A stretch of DNA of 16,580 nucleotides, from positions 1 through 16,580 of the forward strand of contig CAWEHT010000123.1 in the NCBI GenBank assembly GCA_963808455.1, written 5' to 3'. This DNA is from CAWEHT01 sp963808455. Its GTDB lineage: Bacteria; Chloroflexota; Anaerolineae; CG2-30-64-16. The notes under the pieces were generated by a model, which saw nothing but the letters and a program-made list of their open reading frames with translations, did not search any database and had not been told where the DNA came from. Positions 8,184 through 16,040 of this stretch are shown one piece after another. The first letter of the stretch is position 1, and each line of letters opens with the position of its first letter. The translations under genes and the position numbers were made by a program.

Positions 8184-9997
8184 CTATCCCTCGCCACGCT
8201 CTCGGGCCGCAGGCAGGCGTATGGCCTGGGCGAAGCCTGCCGCAAAGGCCGGCAGCGTTGTCAGCTCCAGGTAGCGGGCGCGCCGCGCGATCTCGCCGGC
8301 CGCGGCCCGCTGCGAGCGTGAGACCAGCGCCAGCCGGGCCCCCATCCCGGCGGCGTTGCCGACTTGCCGGCACCTGTCAGGCGGCACATCGGGCAACATC
8401 CCGATGCGCACAGCAGCGGCCACGCTGATGTGCGTCCCAAAGGCGCCGGCGATGACGATCTCGTCGATGTCGTTGACGCACACCTTCATGGCCCGCATCA
8501 GGGCATCGATCCCTGCCCGCATCGCTCCTTTGGCCAACAGGATCTCCACGACATCGCTCTGGGTCAGCGTGATATCGTGCCCATTGCCGCTGCGAGACCC
8601 CGGCACCAGCACGAACTCCCGCTCGCCGCAGGACCCGCGCACGCCCGGCCCACCGGCCAGCCGGCCCCGGCGGTTCAGCAGGCCCACACGGCTCAGCTCG
8701 GCGACAGCTTCCAGCACGCCTGACCCGCAGAGCCCTATCGGCGGCGCCCCGCCGATGGTCGCCACCTCCACGTCGGCGTCCCCCAGCTGCACGTGCTCGA
8801 TGGCACCGGCCACGGCCCGCAGGCCATATTTGATGTGAGCGCCTTCGAAGGCCGGCCCGGAAGCTGTGGAACAGCTGATCAGCTCTCCTCGGTGAGCCAG
8901 CACCACCTCGGTGTTGGTCCCGATATCCAGGCCGATCACCGTCTTCGGCGTGCAGTGAATGCCGCTGGCGAGGATCATGGCTACGTGGTCGGCGCCGACG
9001 AAGCTCTCTACGTTGGGTAAGAAGTGGACGTAGGCGCCGGGCGCCACGTGCAGGCCCAGGTCGCGGGCTTTCACGTCGATCGCGTCGGTCACAGCCGGCG
9101 TATACGGCGCAAGGCCCAGCTGCCGCACCGGAAGGTCGGCCGCGAGGTGATGCATGGCCGTGTTGCCCACGAGCACGACCTCGACGATGCGCTCCGGCTC
9201 ATGGCACAACTCGCCAACCAGCCCGGCCACGCCGTCGAGGATGGCGCGGTGCAGCAGCCGGGCGTTCCCGTTCATCGCCCACGCGATCCGGCTCATCACG
9301 TCCTCGCCATAGACTATCTGCGGATTCGTGATCCCGCGGGCGGCCAAATCCTGCCCGCTTTCCAGGTCCACCAGGTATCCGGCCACCTTGGTCGTGCCGA
9401 TGTCCAGGGCCAGCCCCAGCGGCCCCTGGCCGGCAGGCCGAACATCGACCACCTCGTCTCCTCGCACTGCGGCCCGCACCTGCCAGCCTCCGGCGCGGAG
9501 GAGGCCGGGCAGGCGGCGCAGGGCCATCAGGTCGCCGCGCAAGGCGGGCCCGTCTGCCCGGCCCTGCAGCGTCTCTCGCAACCGCGTCCAGTCGGAACGC
9601 AGGTCCTGCAGGCCGGGCGCCGGCAGCGCCACCAGATGCTCCCGAACCGGTGGGTCGAAGGGCACCGGCGCGAGGATGCCGTCGACTTCAAGCCGCTGCT
9701 CTGCCAGGCACGAGGCGGCAGGCAGCTCGACCTTGGCGTCGCCCAGCACCTGCGTCAGGCAGGCCAGGCGGTATCCCCCGGCGGCCTGCGCCTCCGTGAG
9801 CCGCGCGCGCTCTGTGCTGCTCAAGGGCGAGACCTCGCCTTCGACGACGCGCACCAGGCAGCGGCCGCACAGCCCGTTGCCGCCGCACACCGCGACCAGG
9901 GGCAGCCCGGCCGACTGCGCGAACTCGTTCAGGCGCGCCCCCTCGCGGCGCGCGCCCGGATGCCGGTTGGCTCAAAATCGACCTGGCAGCTACTCAT
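8184..9997 (-). CDS. Corrinoid activation protein, RamA-like (2Fe-2S ferredoxin domain plus DUF4445 ATPase; one frameshift)
   Basis: About 604 residues. Proteins of this type use ATP and a low-potential electron to return inactive Co(II) corrinoid to Co(I), so that methyl transfer can resume. The N-terminal ferredoxin-like domain carries CGGNGLCGRC and a later Cys in RLACLTQV, the C-x5-C-x2-C...C pattern of a 2Fe-2S site. The C-terminal ASKHA-type domain has LALDIGTTKVAGYLVD, VIGLDIGTNTEVVLA, ASGPAFEGAHIKYGL, LCGSGVLEAVAEL and IAGAFGTHI. The true start is taken as the ATG at 9997: MSSCQVDFEPTGIRARA forms the missing first strand of the ferredoxin fold. It joins the rest only if one base is restored at 9938-9952, near a C5 run (G5 in the sense strand). 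It is the last gene of the methyl-transfer operon, 58 nt after the corrinoid protein gene. Confidence 0.9.
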
Positions 9998-10013
9998 GGG
10001 CCATTCCGAAGGT

Positions 10014-10047
10014 GCCGGCAGGCCGGGCGTCGGCCCGGCCTGCCGGC
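10014..10047 (-). other. Perfect 15-bp intercistronic hairpin
   Basis: The arms at 10014-10028 (GCCGGCAGGCCGGGC) and 10033-10047 are exact reverse complements around a 4-nt loop. It fills the gap between the corrinoid protein stop and the activator start. With no T-run it looks like an mRNA stability or partial-termination element that favours the corrinoid protein over its activator, which is needed in smaller amounts. The structure is seen; the role is inferred. Confidence 0.75.
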
Positions 10048-10055
10048 GGGGAAAC

Positions 10056-10715
10056 TCACGCGGAGACCGGGGCGCGCCTGAGGTCCATCAGGTGAGCCAG
10101 CAGCTTCGCTGTTTCCCAGGCATCGGGTGCCCAGCCGTCGGCCCCGATGTTGCGGGCCCACTCTGCGTTGGTGGGAGCGCCTCCGACGACATAGATGAAG
10201 CGGTCCCGGCCGATCTTATTCAGTTCGGTCAGGATGTCCCGCTGGTATGACAGGGCCGTGGACGTATAAGCCGAAGAGCCGATGATGTCCGCCTGCAGTT
10301 CGACGGCTTTCTCGGCAAACGCCTTGGCCGACACGTTGATGCCCAGATCGTGCACCTCAAAGCCTGCCGTCTGCAACACTGTCGAGACCAGGTTCTTGCC
10401 GATGTCATGCACGTCACCCTGCACCGTGCCGATGACGACCCGGCCCACCGCCGCGGCCCTGTCCACAGCGATCAGAGGCTCGACCACTTTCATCACCGCT
10501 TTCATCGCTTCGGCCGACGCGATGAGGTCGGAGACGAAATACTCTTTGCACTCGTAGAGCTGGCCCGTCTTCTTCATCCCCTGCGAGGCCACGCGCACGA
10601 TCTCTGCGGCGGCGCAAGAGGCCTTGACGGCTTCCTCGGCCAGCGCACCGGCCTGCTCGATCTCACCCTCGACGATGGCCTGGCTCAGTCTTTCCAGGAT
10701 CTCCTGCCCACTCAT
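10056..10715 (-). CDS. Corrinoid (cobalamin-binding) methyl-carrier protein
   Basis: A 219-residue, two-domain corrinoid protein of the MtaC/MtbC/MttC class. It carries a methyl group on cobalt between two methyltransferases. Residues 1-85 form the helical cap domain typical of methionine synthase-like carriers. Residues about 90-210 form the Rossmann-like cobalamin domain, with GDVHDIGKN at 100-108 whose His103 is the expected lower cobalt ligand. Later motifs are GINVSAKAF, IIGSSAYTST and VVGGAPTN. The GADG near 191-194 is followed by WAPDA rather than the common YA/YG-type ending. The start is supported by AAAGGGGG seven bases before the ATG. It lies 41 nt after the URO-D gene and before the activator gene in one operon. 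The methyl donor cannot be deduced. Confidence 0.94.
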   Translation of the reverse strand: MSGQEILERLSQAIVEGEIEQAGALAEEAVKASCAAAEIVRVASQGMKKTGQLYECKEYFVSDLIASAEAMKAVMKVVEPLIAVDRAAAVGRVVIGTVQGDVHDIGKNLVSTVLQTAGFEVHDLGINVSAKAFAEKAVELQADIIGSSAYTSTALSYQRDILTELNKIGRDRFIYVVGGAPTNAEWARNIGADGWAPDAWETAKLLAHLMDLRRAPVSA

Positions 10716-10756
10716 ATGGATCCCCCTTTGGCGCTAGATGGCTCGGTTCGTGAAGC

Positions 10757-11922
10757 TCATGCCACGGCTACGGGAGCCGCTTCGGAGGCCGGTGCGAAGG
10801 TGCCGCACCGGATGGCGGCGCGGAGGTAGGCGTTGACGTTCTCGATCGGGCAGCCGACCGGCACGCTCCACAGCCCGACCATGAACGGCCATTCCGGGCC
10901 GGCCAGGCCGATGAGGCGCTCGACCTCGGCCTCGATCTCCTTGGGTGTGTGGCTCTGGAACCAGCGCCCCCAAAGACCGATGGCATAGGGAGCGTGCGTT
11001 TCGTGCGCGAACCGCTTGCCCTCCAGCACCTCGCTCTCCAGCGCGCCGGCATCGCTCTGGCAATAGCGATAGTTGGTCATGCCCAGGCCCCGCAGCACGG
11101 GCAGCCGGAAATTGCGCGCCTGAACGTCGTATTCCGCCCAGGTCATGCCCGAGAAGGCATTTGGCCCCAGGTCGGCCATCAGCTTCTCATAGGTCGGCAC
11201 GGCAAACTGCTCGATCTGCCTGGGGGAAATGAGATAGGTAGAAGCCGTCGCGTCGGCCAGGAATGGCTGCACGCCGATGCTCAGATAGCTTTTGATCATC
11301 TCCTCGCAGGCCTCGGTGCAGATGTCCAGCAAGTCATGGGCAAACTTGGGATTTCGCTTGAGGTCGGCCAGGAAGTCATAAATGCCGCGCAGGTTGGCCG
11401 CCCAGGAGAAAGGCGCGCAGATAGAGGCCAGCATGGGGAGCACGTCCCCCGCCTTCTCTTTGCAGATATGGGCGGCCTCGAGCTGCACCGGCATCCGGCC
11501 GTCTCGATACGGATCGGGATCTTGAGCTTGCTCAAGTCGGCGGGAGATTTGACCGGCGGATCGATGATCTCCGGCAGGCTGTCCTCGTGGAAGTAGACCT
11601 TGGCCCCCATGGCATCGGGGCCAATCACATAAGTGTCGAGGAATGGGTCGCAGAAGTCGGACTGCAAGCGGTCGCAGCCGACCAGCGCCGCGTGCGCGAG
11701 CTTCTTGGGGTTGGAAGCGAATTCTTCGTCGATCTGATAACCGATGTAGTGGGCACACCATTCCTCGTCGAGGATGATGAAGAGCGGCATGCGGTCCGGA
11801 ACTTCCCCCGTGATCAGGCACATGAAGCGCTGAAGCGAGGTCATCTTCTCCTGCCCCAGCCTGGCCCTGATCCTCTCGACGGTGTGATCGATTTGAGCAT
11901 CAACAGATAGGATATGCGCCAT
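10757..11922 (-). CDS. URO-D-fold corrinoid-dependent methyltransferase (one frameshift)
   Basis: About 388 residues after correction. It belongs to the uroporphyrinogen decarboxylase superfamily branch that includes methyltransferases moving methyl groups to or from corrinoid proteins. Typical segments are TSLQRFMCLITGEVPDRMP, DPFLDTYVIGPDAMGAKV, DPYRDGRMPVQLEA, QPFLADATAS and CPIENVNAYLRA. True heme-pathway URO-D is unlikely given its two partners. The frame changes near 11514, where restoring one base joins SKLKIP to DPYRDG; coding signal is good on both sides. I cannot place the His-x-Cys...Cys zinc motif of MtaA/MtbA with confidence, so direction and substrate remain open. The start is very well supported: AGGAGG lies 8 nt before the ATG. 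It is the first gene of the operon, behind a long leader and an extended -10 promoter. Confidence 0.87.
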
Positions 11923-12238
11923 TGGAATTCCTCCTACCGATGCGGGGAGCCCATCTCCCTGCCTGCGGGCCGAGTGCGGCCATTACGGGAGCCTGAACCT
12001 GGCGATCACTACGGACTCGGGCTGCTGCTGTCACCTCCTCACGCCCCAACCAGGGCAAGGCCCGGGTCACGGCGCGAAAGGTGCGCCGGCCCCAGGCATC
12101 CGCTGCGACGCGGCCGCCGAGACGCCGTGCCGCCGGAACGCTGCCAGCCGTAGCAGAGGGGCCGCGATAGGACGCAGCCATTATCGGCGAGGCGGTCACC
12201 TCGCGCATCTCATCAGCACATGTGGGAAAACGGGTGCC
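11923..12238 (-). ncRNA. Predicted structured 5' leader of the methyltransferase operon
   Basis: If transcription starts near 12238, the leader is about 315 nt. Small perfect hairpins in it include 12187-12204 (GCGAGG/CCTCGC), 12071-12087 (GGCGC/GCGCC) and 11945-11959 (GGGAG/CTCCC), the last just upstream of the AGGAGG ribosome site. I found no B12-box or other motif I recognise as a known riboswitch. Open frames across it show no recognisable protein. A regulatory RNA is possible but unproven. Confidence 0.35.
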
Positions 12239-12245
12239 GGCGCGA

Positions 12246-12254
12246 AGTATACCA
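12246..12254 (-). promoter_or_regulatory. Extended -10 promoter for the methyltransferase operon
   Basis: On the - strand the sequence reads TGGTATACT, an extended -10 (TGN plus TATACT). No good -35 lies 17 bp upstream, which extended -10 promoters tolerate. It is the only such element seen upstream of the URO-D gene. Confidence 0.55.
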
Positions 12255-12470
12255 CATCCGGTCACGCCCGCCTTAACCACCCCGGTCGCCCTGTGGGCCT
12301 TCTCACCTCCGATCGAGCGCCACCCGGCAGGACAGCCTACATCCCACCCTGCTGGCCGGCTCGGTAGGCTCCCATGCTGTGAGGTCTGCCACGTCCGGCA
12401 AGCAGGGCACGGCCCTCCAGTAGCGTGTGGCGGCAGGACCAAAGTGATCAGCCGCGGGCCCTGCGCCCTG

Positions 12471-12479
12471 TGATATAAT
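12471..12479 (+). promoter_or_regulatory. Extended -10 promoter, TGATATAAT
   Basis: This is a perfect extended -10 element (TGN plus consensus TATAAT); the -35 region is poor. It would start a + strand transcript near 12486, leaving about 370 nt before the secreted-protein gene at 12855. That stretch (12486-12854) has a 6-bp hairpin at 12689-12706 and no recognisable gene. It lies 217 nt from the opposing promoter at 12246-12254, so the two transcripts diverge. Confidence 0.6.
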
Positions 12480-12854
12480 GCGCGACGGTGGCTGTGCGCC
12501 TCCCAGGGCAGTCTTGGAGGTGAGTCATACGCCAGAGCGGGTCCTTTGTGAGAGGGCCGCCCATTGGGGCAGTGATTCCAAAGTGGCCATGGGCCGCACG
12601 TACGAATGATCCGACCCCTTTGCCCCTGCACGTAAGGCCACGTTCAACGCGACCCGGGAGTTCTCCGTAGGCCAAAACCACCCTTGACGACGCCCAACAC
12701 GGCGTCCTGACGCCGCTCTTGATACTGTCGGATGTTCCGGCGGGCATCCCGTCGCCGAGCGTGATCGTGAGCGACGACACCACCCAGGCAGGGTGGAACC
12801 TGGCAACTTTTCGAACACCCCGCCCTTCGATTCACATTCGCACGGGAGGTTAGA

Positions 12855-13511
12855 ATGTTTGGACGTCTTACAACCGCACTACTGGCCCTCTTCCTGGTTG
12901 CGCAGCCCCTGGCGGCTGCGCCCGCGCCAGCCTCACCGCCGGGGGCCGGCAATCAGGCAGCTACCGAGGCCACGAGTGTGACACGGCCCGGCGCTATTCC
13001 TACCGGCGCCGGATGGGCGCAGCCTTCGGCAACGAGGTCAAACGAATATTGGTTCACCGTCGCCGGCTCCGGGTTCATCCCGGAAAGCAGCAGCCTGACG
13101 TGGAACTACCCCACTTCTATTGCCGATGGGTGTATGAACCCCACATCCGCCGGCACCTGGCGCGCCAGCATCAACGTCCCAGACGGCAGCATCCTGAAGG
13201 AAGTATATTTTGGCTATTACAACACAGCGTTGGCGCAGTCTTCGACGGCCTACATCCAGGAATTCGCCCTTGGGGGGACGACAAGCGTTCCCGCAAAGCT
13301 CACTTCGGTTCCGGGTTCGACACTTACGGGCTTCGCGAACACCTGGCAAGAAATTGCGCCAGCCGTGACCGTTGACAATTTCCATAATGCCCTGGCCTTC
13401 AAATGGAACGTCACTCAGTCAGGCGGCGGAGAGCAGGAGCTGTGCTTCGTGACGGTCGGCTACCAACCGCCCTCCGTTTTCGGAAGCTTCCTGCCGTCGC
13501 TCGATCACTAA
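12855..13511 (+). CDS. Secreted protein of unknown function
   Basis: A 218-residue protein I do not recognise. The N-terminus (MFGRLTTALLALFLVAQPLAAAPA) is a typical Sec signal peptide with an Ala-x-Ala cleavage site near residues 20-24. It lacks a lipobox, so the product should be released or surface-held by other means. The mature part starts with a Pro/Ala/Gly-rich linker to about residue 50. It then becomes rich in Ser, Thr, Gly, Tyr and Trp, with alternating patterns suggesting a beta-sandwich. Only two Cys are seen, one near residue 93 and one near residue 197, which could form a disulfide. The start has a good GGGAGGT ribosome site at 12844-12850. No partner gene is evident; neighbours are transcribed separately. 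A carbohydrate-binding or surface-layer role is possible but not supported by a motif. Confidence 0.8.
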   Translation: MFGRLTTALLALFLVAQPLAAAPAPASPPGAGNQAATEATSVTRPGAIPTGAGWAQPSATRSNEYWFTVAGSGFIPESSSLTWNYPTSIADGCMNPTSAGTWRASINVPDGSILKEVYFGYYNTALAQSSTAYIQEFALGGTTSVPAKLTSVPGSTLTGFANTWQEIAPAVTVDNFHNALAFKWNVTQSGGGEQELCFVTVGYQPPSVFGSFLPSLDH

Positions 13512-13834
13512 CAACCTCGTCGAAGGGCCGGCATCACGCCGAACACGGCCGGGGCGGTGCCACCCGCCTGCTGGGCCCGACATCGCCGCCCGTGCTGCCC
13601 TGGCCGTGCAGCCAGTGGTCCTCTCCAGCGCCTCGCTCAAATGCGCAGCCGGGCTGGAAATCAGCCGCGAGCAGATTGGGCCGCCATGCGGCAGATCGAA
13701 CGGCCGAGCCGGTGCGTAAGCCCCGTGCTCACATGCCGGGTTTGCACGCCCTGCCCGGCCGGGTAGCGACCACGCCGGTTGGCGACTCAGAGACGGGCTC
13801 GTCGCCCGCGTTCGCAGGTCCAAGGTGTGCGTGA
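13512..13834. other. Intergenic region with no recognised gene
   Basis: These 323 nt lie between the secreted-protein stop and the next promoter. Open frames exist on both strands, but their translations (Pro/Arg/Ala-rich, low complexity) resemble no family I know and have no convincing start. I see no tRNA, rRNA or clear terminator. Confidence 0.5.
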
Positions 13835-13865
13835 TTGCCGATTTTCAACGGAGGCATGCTACAAT
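13835..13865 (+). promoter_or_regulatory. Promoter for the phosphatase/GyrA-like pair
   Basis: TGCTACAAT at 13857-13865 is an extended -10 with a near-consensus hexamer. TTGCCG at 13835-13840 could serve as -35, with a long 19-bp spacer. The predicted start near 13872 puts the 13-bp hairpin at the very 5' end of the transcript. Confidence 0.55.
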
Positions 13866-13874
13866 AGAAGCTAT

Positions 13875-13904
13875 AAGGCCCGTTTTCGCGTGAAAACGGG
13901 CCTT
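13875..13904 (+). other. Perfect 13-bp hairpin at the predicted transcript 5' end
   Basis: AAGGCCCGTTTTC (13875-13887) pairs exactly with GAAAACGGGCCTT (13892-13904) around GCGT. A - strand reading would see the same stem. No T-run follows on the + strand. Just downstream of the promoter, it may act as a 5' stabilising stem, an operator-like palindrome, or a terminator for transcripts arriving from upstream. Confidence 0.7.
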
Positions 13905-13944
13905 CGATGCCTGGAGTCCGCGTCCTCATTGAGGTAGCTAGATT

Positions 13945-14722
13945 ATGGAATTGTACATCATACGCCACGCGCGAATCGACCAATAACGCGCTCTCTAACC
14001 AGGAGCAACGGGTCGAGGACCCGGCGTTGACGGAACTGGGCCAGCGCCAGGCCGAGTGCCTGGCCGAGCACCTGGCGCGGGGTTGCCAGCCGCTGGTCGG
14101 CGCAGCACCGGAAGGGGTGCGCGCAGAGGGCCATCTGAGGGGCTATGGCCTGACTCACCTGTACTGCAGCCCCATGCTGCGCTCGCTGCAAACAGCAGAT
14201 TTCCTTGCGCGTGCCCTCGACCTCAAGCCGCAGGTCTGGATCGAGGTCCACGAACAAGGCGGCATGTTTTTGGATGAAGGCGCGCCGGGCAGCCGGCTGA
14301 TTGTCGGCAAGCCCGGGATGACACGCCCGCAAATCCTGGGCCGTTTCCCGAATTTCACTCTGCCGGAAGCCATCACCGAGCAAGGGTGGTGGAACCGCCA
14401 GTTTGAGGAATGGGGCGAATGCCACGCGTGGGCGGCCGTGGTGGCTGAAGAGCTGAGGGCCCAAGCGGCGTTCGGTGCCGGCCAGAGGGTTGCCATCGTC
14501 TCGCACGGCGGGTTCATCGATGCGCTGTTGAAGGCTCTCCTGCACAGCAGAGCGCCGCAGGACAGCAACGGCCATTCCGGGCCACCCCCCGGGGATCCGG
14601 GGATTTTCTTTCTGCACTACAACGCGGCGATCGATTTCGTCGCCATTCGCGAAGACGGTCACGTGCGTGTGATCTATCTCAATCGCATCGAGCACCTGCC
14701 GCCGAGCATGACATCTTACTGA
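13945..14722 (+). CDS. Histidine phosphatase (phosphoglycerate mutase-like; one frameshift)
   Basis: About 258 residues of the RHG/histidine phosphatase superfamily, which removes or transfers phosphate through a phospho-histidine. The true start is the ATG at 13945: frame 1 reads MELYIIRHA and then hits a stop, while frame 2 continues ESTNNALSNQ. Removing one base from GCGC at 13969-13972 gives MELYIIRHAESTNNA, the catalytic RHG-type motif with Arg7 and His8. Other conserved parts are DPALTELGQRQA, YCSPMLRSLQTADFLA and VAIVSHGGFID with the second catalytic His. An insert around residues 45-65 and a long middle section make it larger than the smallest members. The longer ORF starting at 13907 is therefore misleading. 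GAGG at 13931-13934 can serve as ribosome site. The substrate is unknown; many members hydrolyse sugar phosphates or nucleotides. Confidence 0.88.
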
Positions 14723-14759
14723 GCCGCGTGTTCCCACTTTCTTAGAGAGAGGACCAAGC

Positions 14760-15884
14760 ATGGGCATCCCATCCCGCCCCGACCTCAGCCAGGCCGATCA
14801 GGGCGTCATCGCCTATATCGAGTACCTGGAAGCTGAGCTGGAACGCCTGGAAGCAGCGGCCGAGCCGCTGCCCGAGTCAACGAGGGTGCGCGTACGGGAG
14901 CGCGGCACGGCGCGGCGCCGAGCATGGACGCGAGGCCGGCTTGCCGCGCGAGGCGGAGCCGGGCGAAGCCCTCGAGCCGGCGGAGCCGCCGACCACCTGC
15001 AATCTGGTGACGATCAGCGCGGCGGGAGTGGCCAAGCGCACCCCGCGGCACCTGTATCCTCGCCAGCGGCGGGGCGGCATGGGCATCTTCGACCTGGATG
15101 CGCCGGAGGGCGACCCGCCTGCCTTCCTGGCTGTGGCCGATGAAAGCCAGCACCTCGTGCTGCTCACCACACAGGGCCGGGGGTTTCGCCTGCCGGTGCG
15201 CGATCTGCCCAACTCGCCGGTGCGCGCCCATGGAATTCCGCTGGCGCAGAAGTTCAATTTCTTGCCCGAAGAGCGCTTGAGCGTCGTCTTCCCCGCCAGC
15301 GGCGGGCAGTATCTGCTCCTGGTGACGCAGCGAGGGCAGGTGCGGCGCATCCGCCACCACTACTTCGGCGACGGCCTGCTGCCGGGCACCTTGCTCTACG
15401 ACATCAGGGAAGGTGGCCCGCCTGCGGCTGCTTGCTGGTCGCCCGGCGACGCTGAGCTTTTCATCGTCACGCGGCAAGGGCTGGGCATCCGCTTCGCCGA
15501 GCGCTTGGTGCCCGTGCGTGGGTGCCTGGGCATCCGCGTGGACCCTGGCGACGCCGTCGCGGGCGTGGCGGCGGTGAGCGCGGATGGGGCGTGTTCGTCC
15601 TGGGCAACGAAGGCAAGGGCACTTTGCGCGAGATGGCTACATTTGCGGCCAACAAAGCGCCTGGAGCCGGCGGGAGGACGGTGCTGAAAACGGAGCGGGT
15701 AGTGGGCGCGGCCGGGGTAAGCGAGCGAGATGACATCTTTGCCATCTCGCGGCTTGGCAAGATTATCCGCTTCCCGGCAGCCGAGGTGCCGCCAAAGGAA
15801 GGGCCGGTGCAGGGTGTGAACTGTATGGCCCTACGCGCCGACGAGGCCGTGGCATTGACGGCCGCGACGCCCGCGGCCGGGTGA
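14760..15884 (+). CDS. Stand-alone GyrA C-terminal-domain (beta-pinwheel) protein (two frameshifts)
   Basis: About 374 residues after correction. In DNA gyrase this domain wraps DNA; here it occurs without the DNA-cleaving part. It begins in frame 3 with a short helical, Glu-rich segment (IAYIEYLEAELERLEAAAE, likely coiled coil). It moves to frame 1 somewhere between 14880 and 14940, and back to frame 3 at the G4 run 15586-15589. ISAAGVAKRTPRHLYPRQRR leads into a GyrA-box-like QRRGGMG (15064-15084; gyrase has QRRGGKG). Repeated blades such as LLTTQGRGFRLPV, LLVTQRGQVRRI, FIVTRQGLGIRF, VFVLGNEGKGTLR and FAISRLGKIIRFPA follow. No catalytic Tyr domain is present. The ribosome site GAGAGAGGA precedes the ATG. 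It lies 37 nt after the phosphatase gene and probably shares its transcript. The role could be DNA binding or chromosome topology. Confidence 0.85.
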
Positions 15885-15889
15885 GGCCC

Positions 15890-15953
15890 CGACAGGCAGC
15901 CCAGGCGGGGGACCGCGCTGCGCTGCGCGGTCCCCCGCCTGGGCTGCCTGTCG
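15890..15953 (+). terminator. Perfect 29-bp inverted repeat, likely terminator-type hairpin
   Basis: Arms 15890-15918 and 15925-15953 are perfect reverse complements around a 6-nt loop, beginning 6 nt after the GyrA-like stop codon. The stem is very G/C-rich and unusually long for a terminator. No T-run follows. It may end the phosphatase/GyrA-like transcript or protect its 3' end, or be a mobile palindrome. Confidence 0.6.
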
Positions 15954-15966
15954 CGCCTGCCGGGCA

Positions 15967-16040
15967 CCTGCGCTGCGCATCAGGCCCCGCCGGCCGCCTG
16001 CGCTGCGCATCGCGCCCTGCCCGGCCACCTGCGCTGTGTT
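15967..16040. repeat. Degenerate tandem repeat, ~30 bp unit
   Basis: The core CCTGCGCTGCGCATC appears at 15967 and 15997 and in weaker form at 16028, a period of 30-31 bp. The core GCGCTGCGC also forms the loop side of the neighbouring 29-bp hairpin, so the repeats and hairpin may share an origin. Confidence 0.6.

Noticed and set aside
9024..10250. 408-codon + strand ORF opposite the activator gene
   Set aside because: It is His/Arg/Gln-rich shadow coding opposite a well-supported - strand gene with many conserved motifs.
12181..12240. CTGATGAG in the leader, resembling a hammerhead ribozyme core
   Set aside because: The GAAA segment and the flanking stems required for a hammerhead are absent.
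11900..12631. 243-codon - strand ORF upstream of the methyltransferase operon
   Set aside because: It has no family resemblance or good ribosome site and an Arg/Pro/Ala-rich composition; it spans both predicted promoters and the leader.
12671..12850. Open + strand frame reading ILSDVPAGIPSPSVIVSDDT
   Set aside because: It looks somewhat protein-like, but has no ATG start or ribosome site, only about 60 codons, and ends at the next gene's ribosome site; possibly a gene remnant, not supportable.
13907..13944. Upstream start of the phosphatase ORF at 13907
   Set aside because: The N-terminus it gives lacks the catalytic RHG motif, which is found from 13945 in the neighbouring frame once one base is removed.
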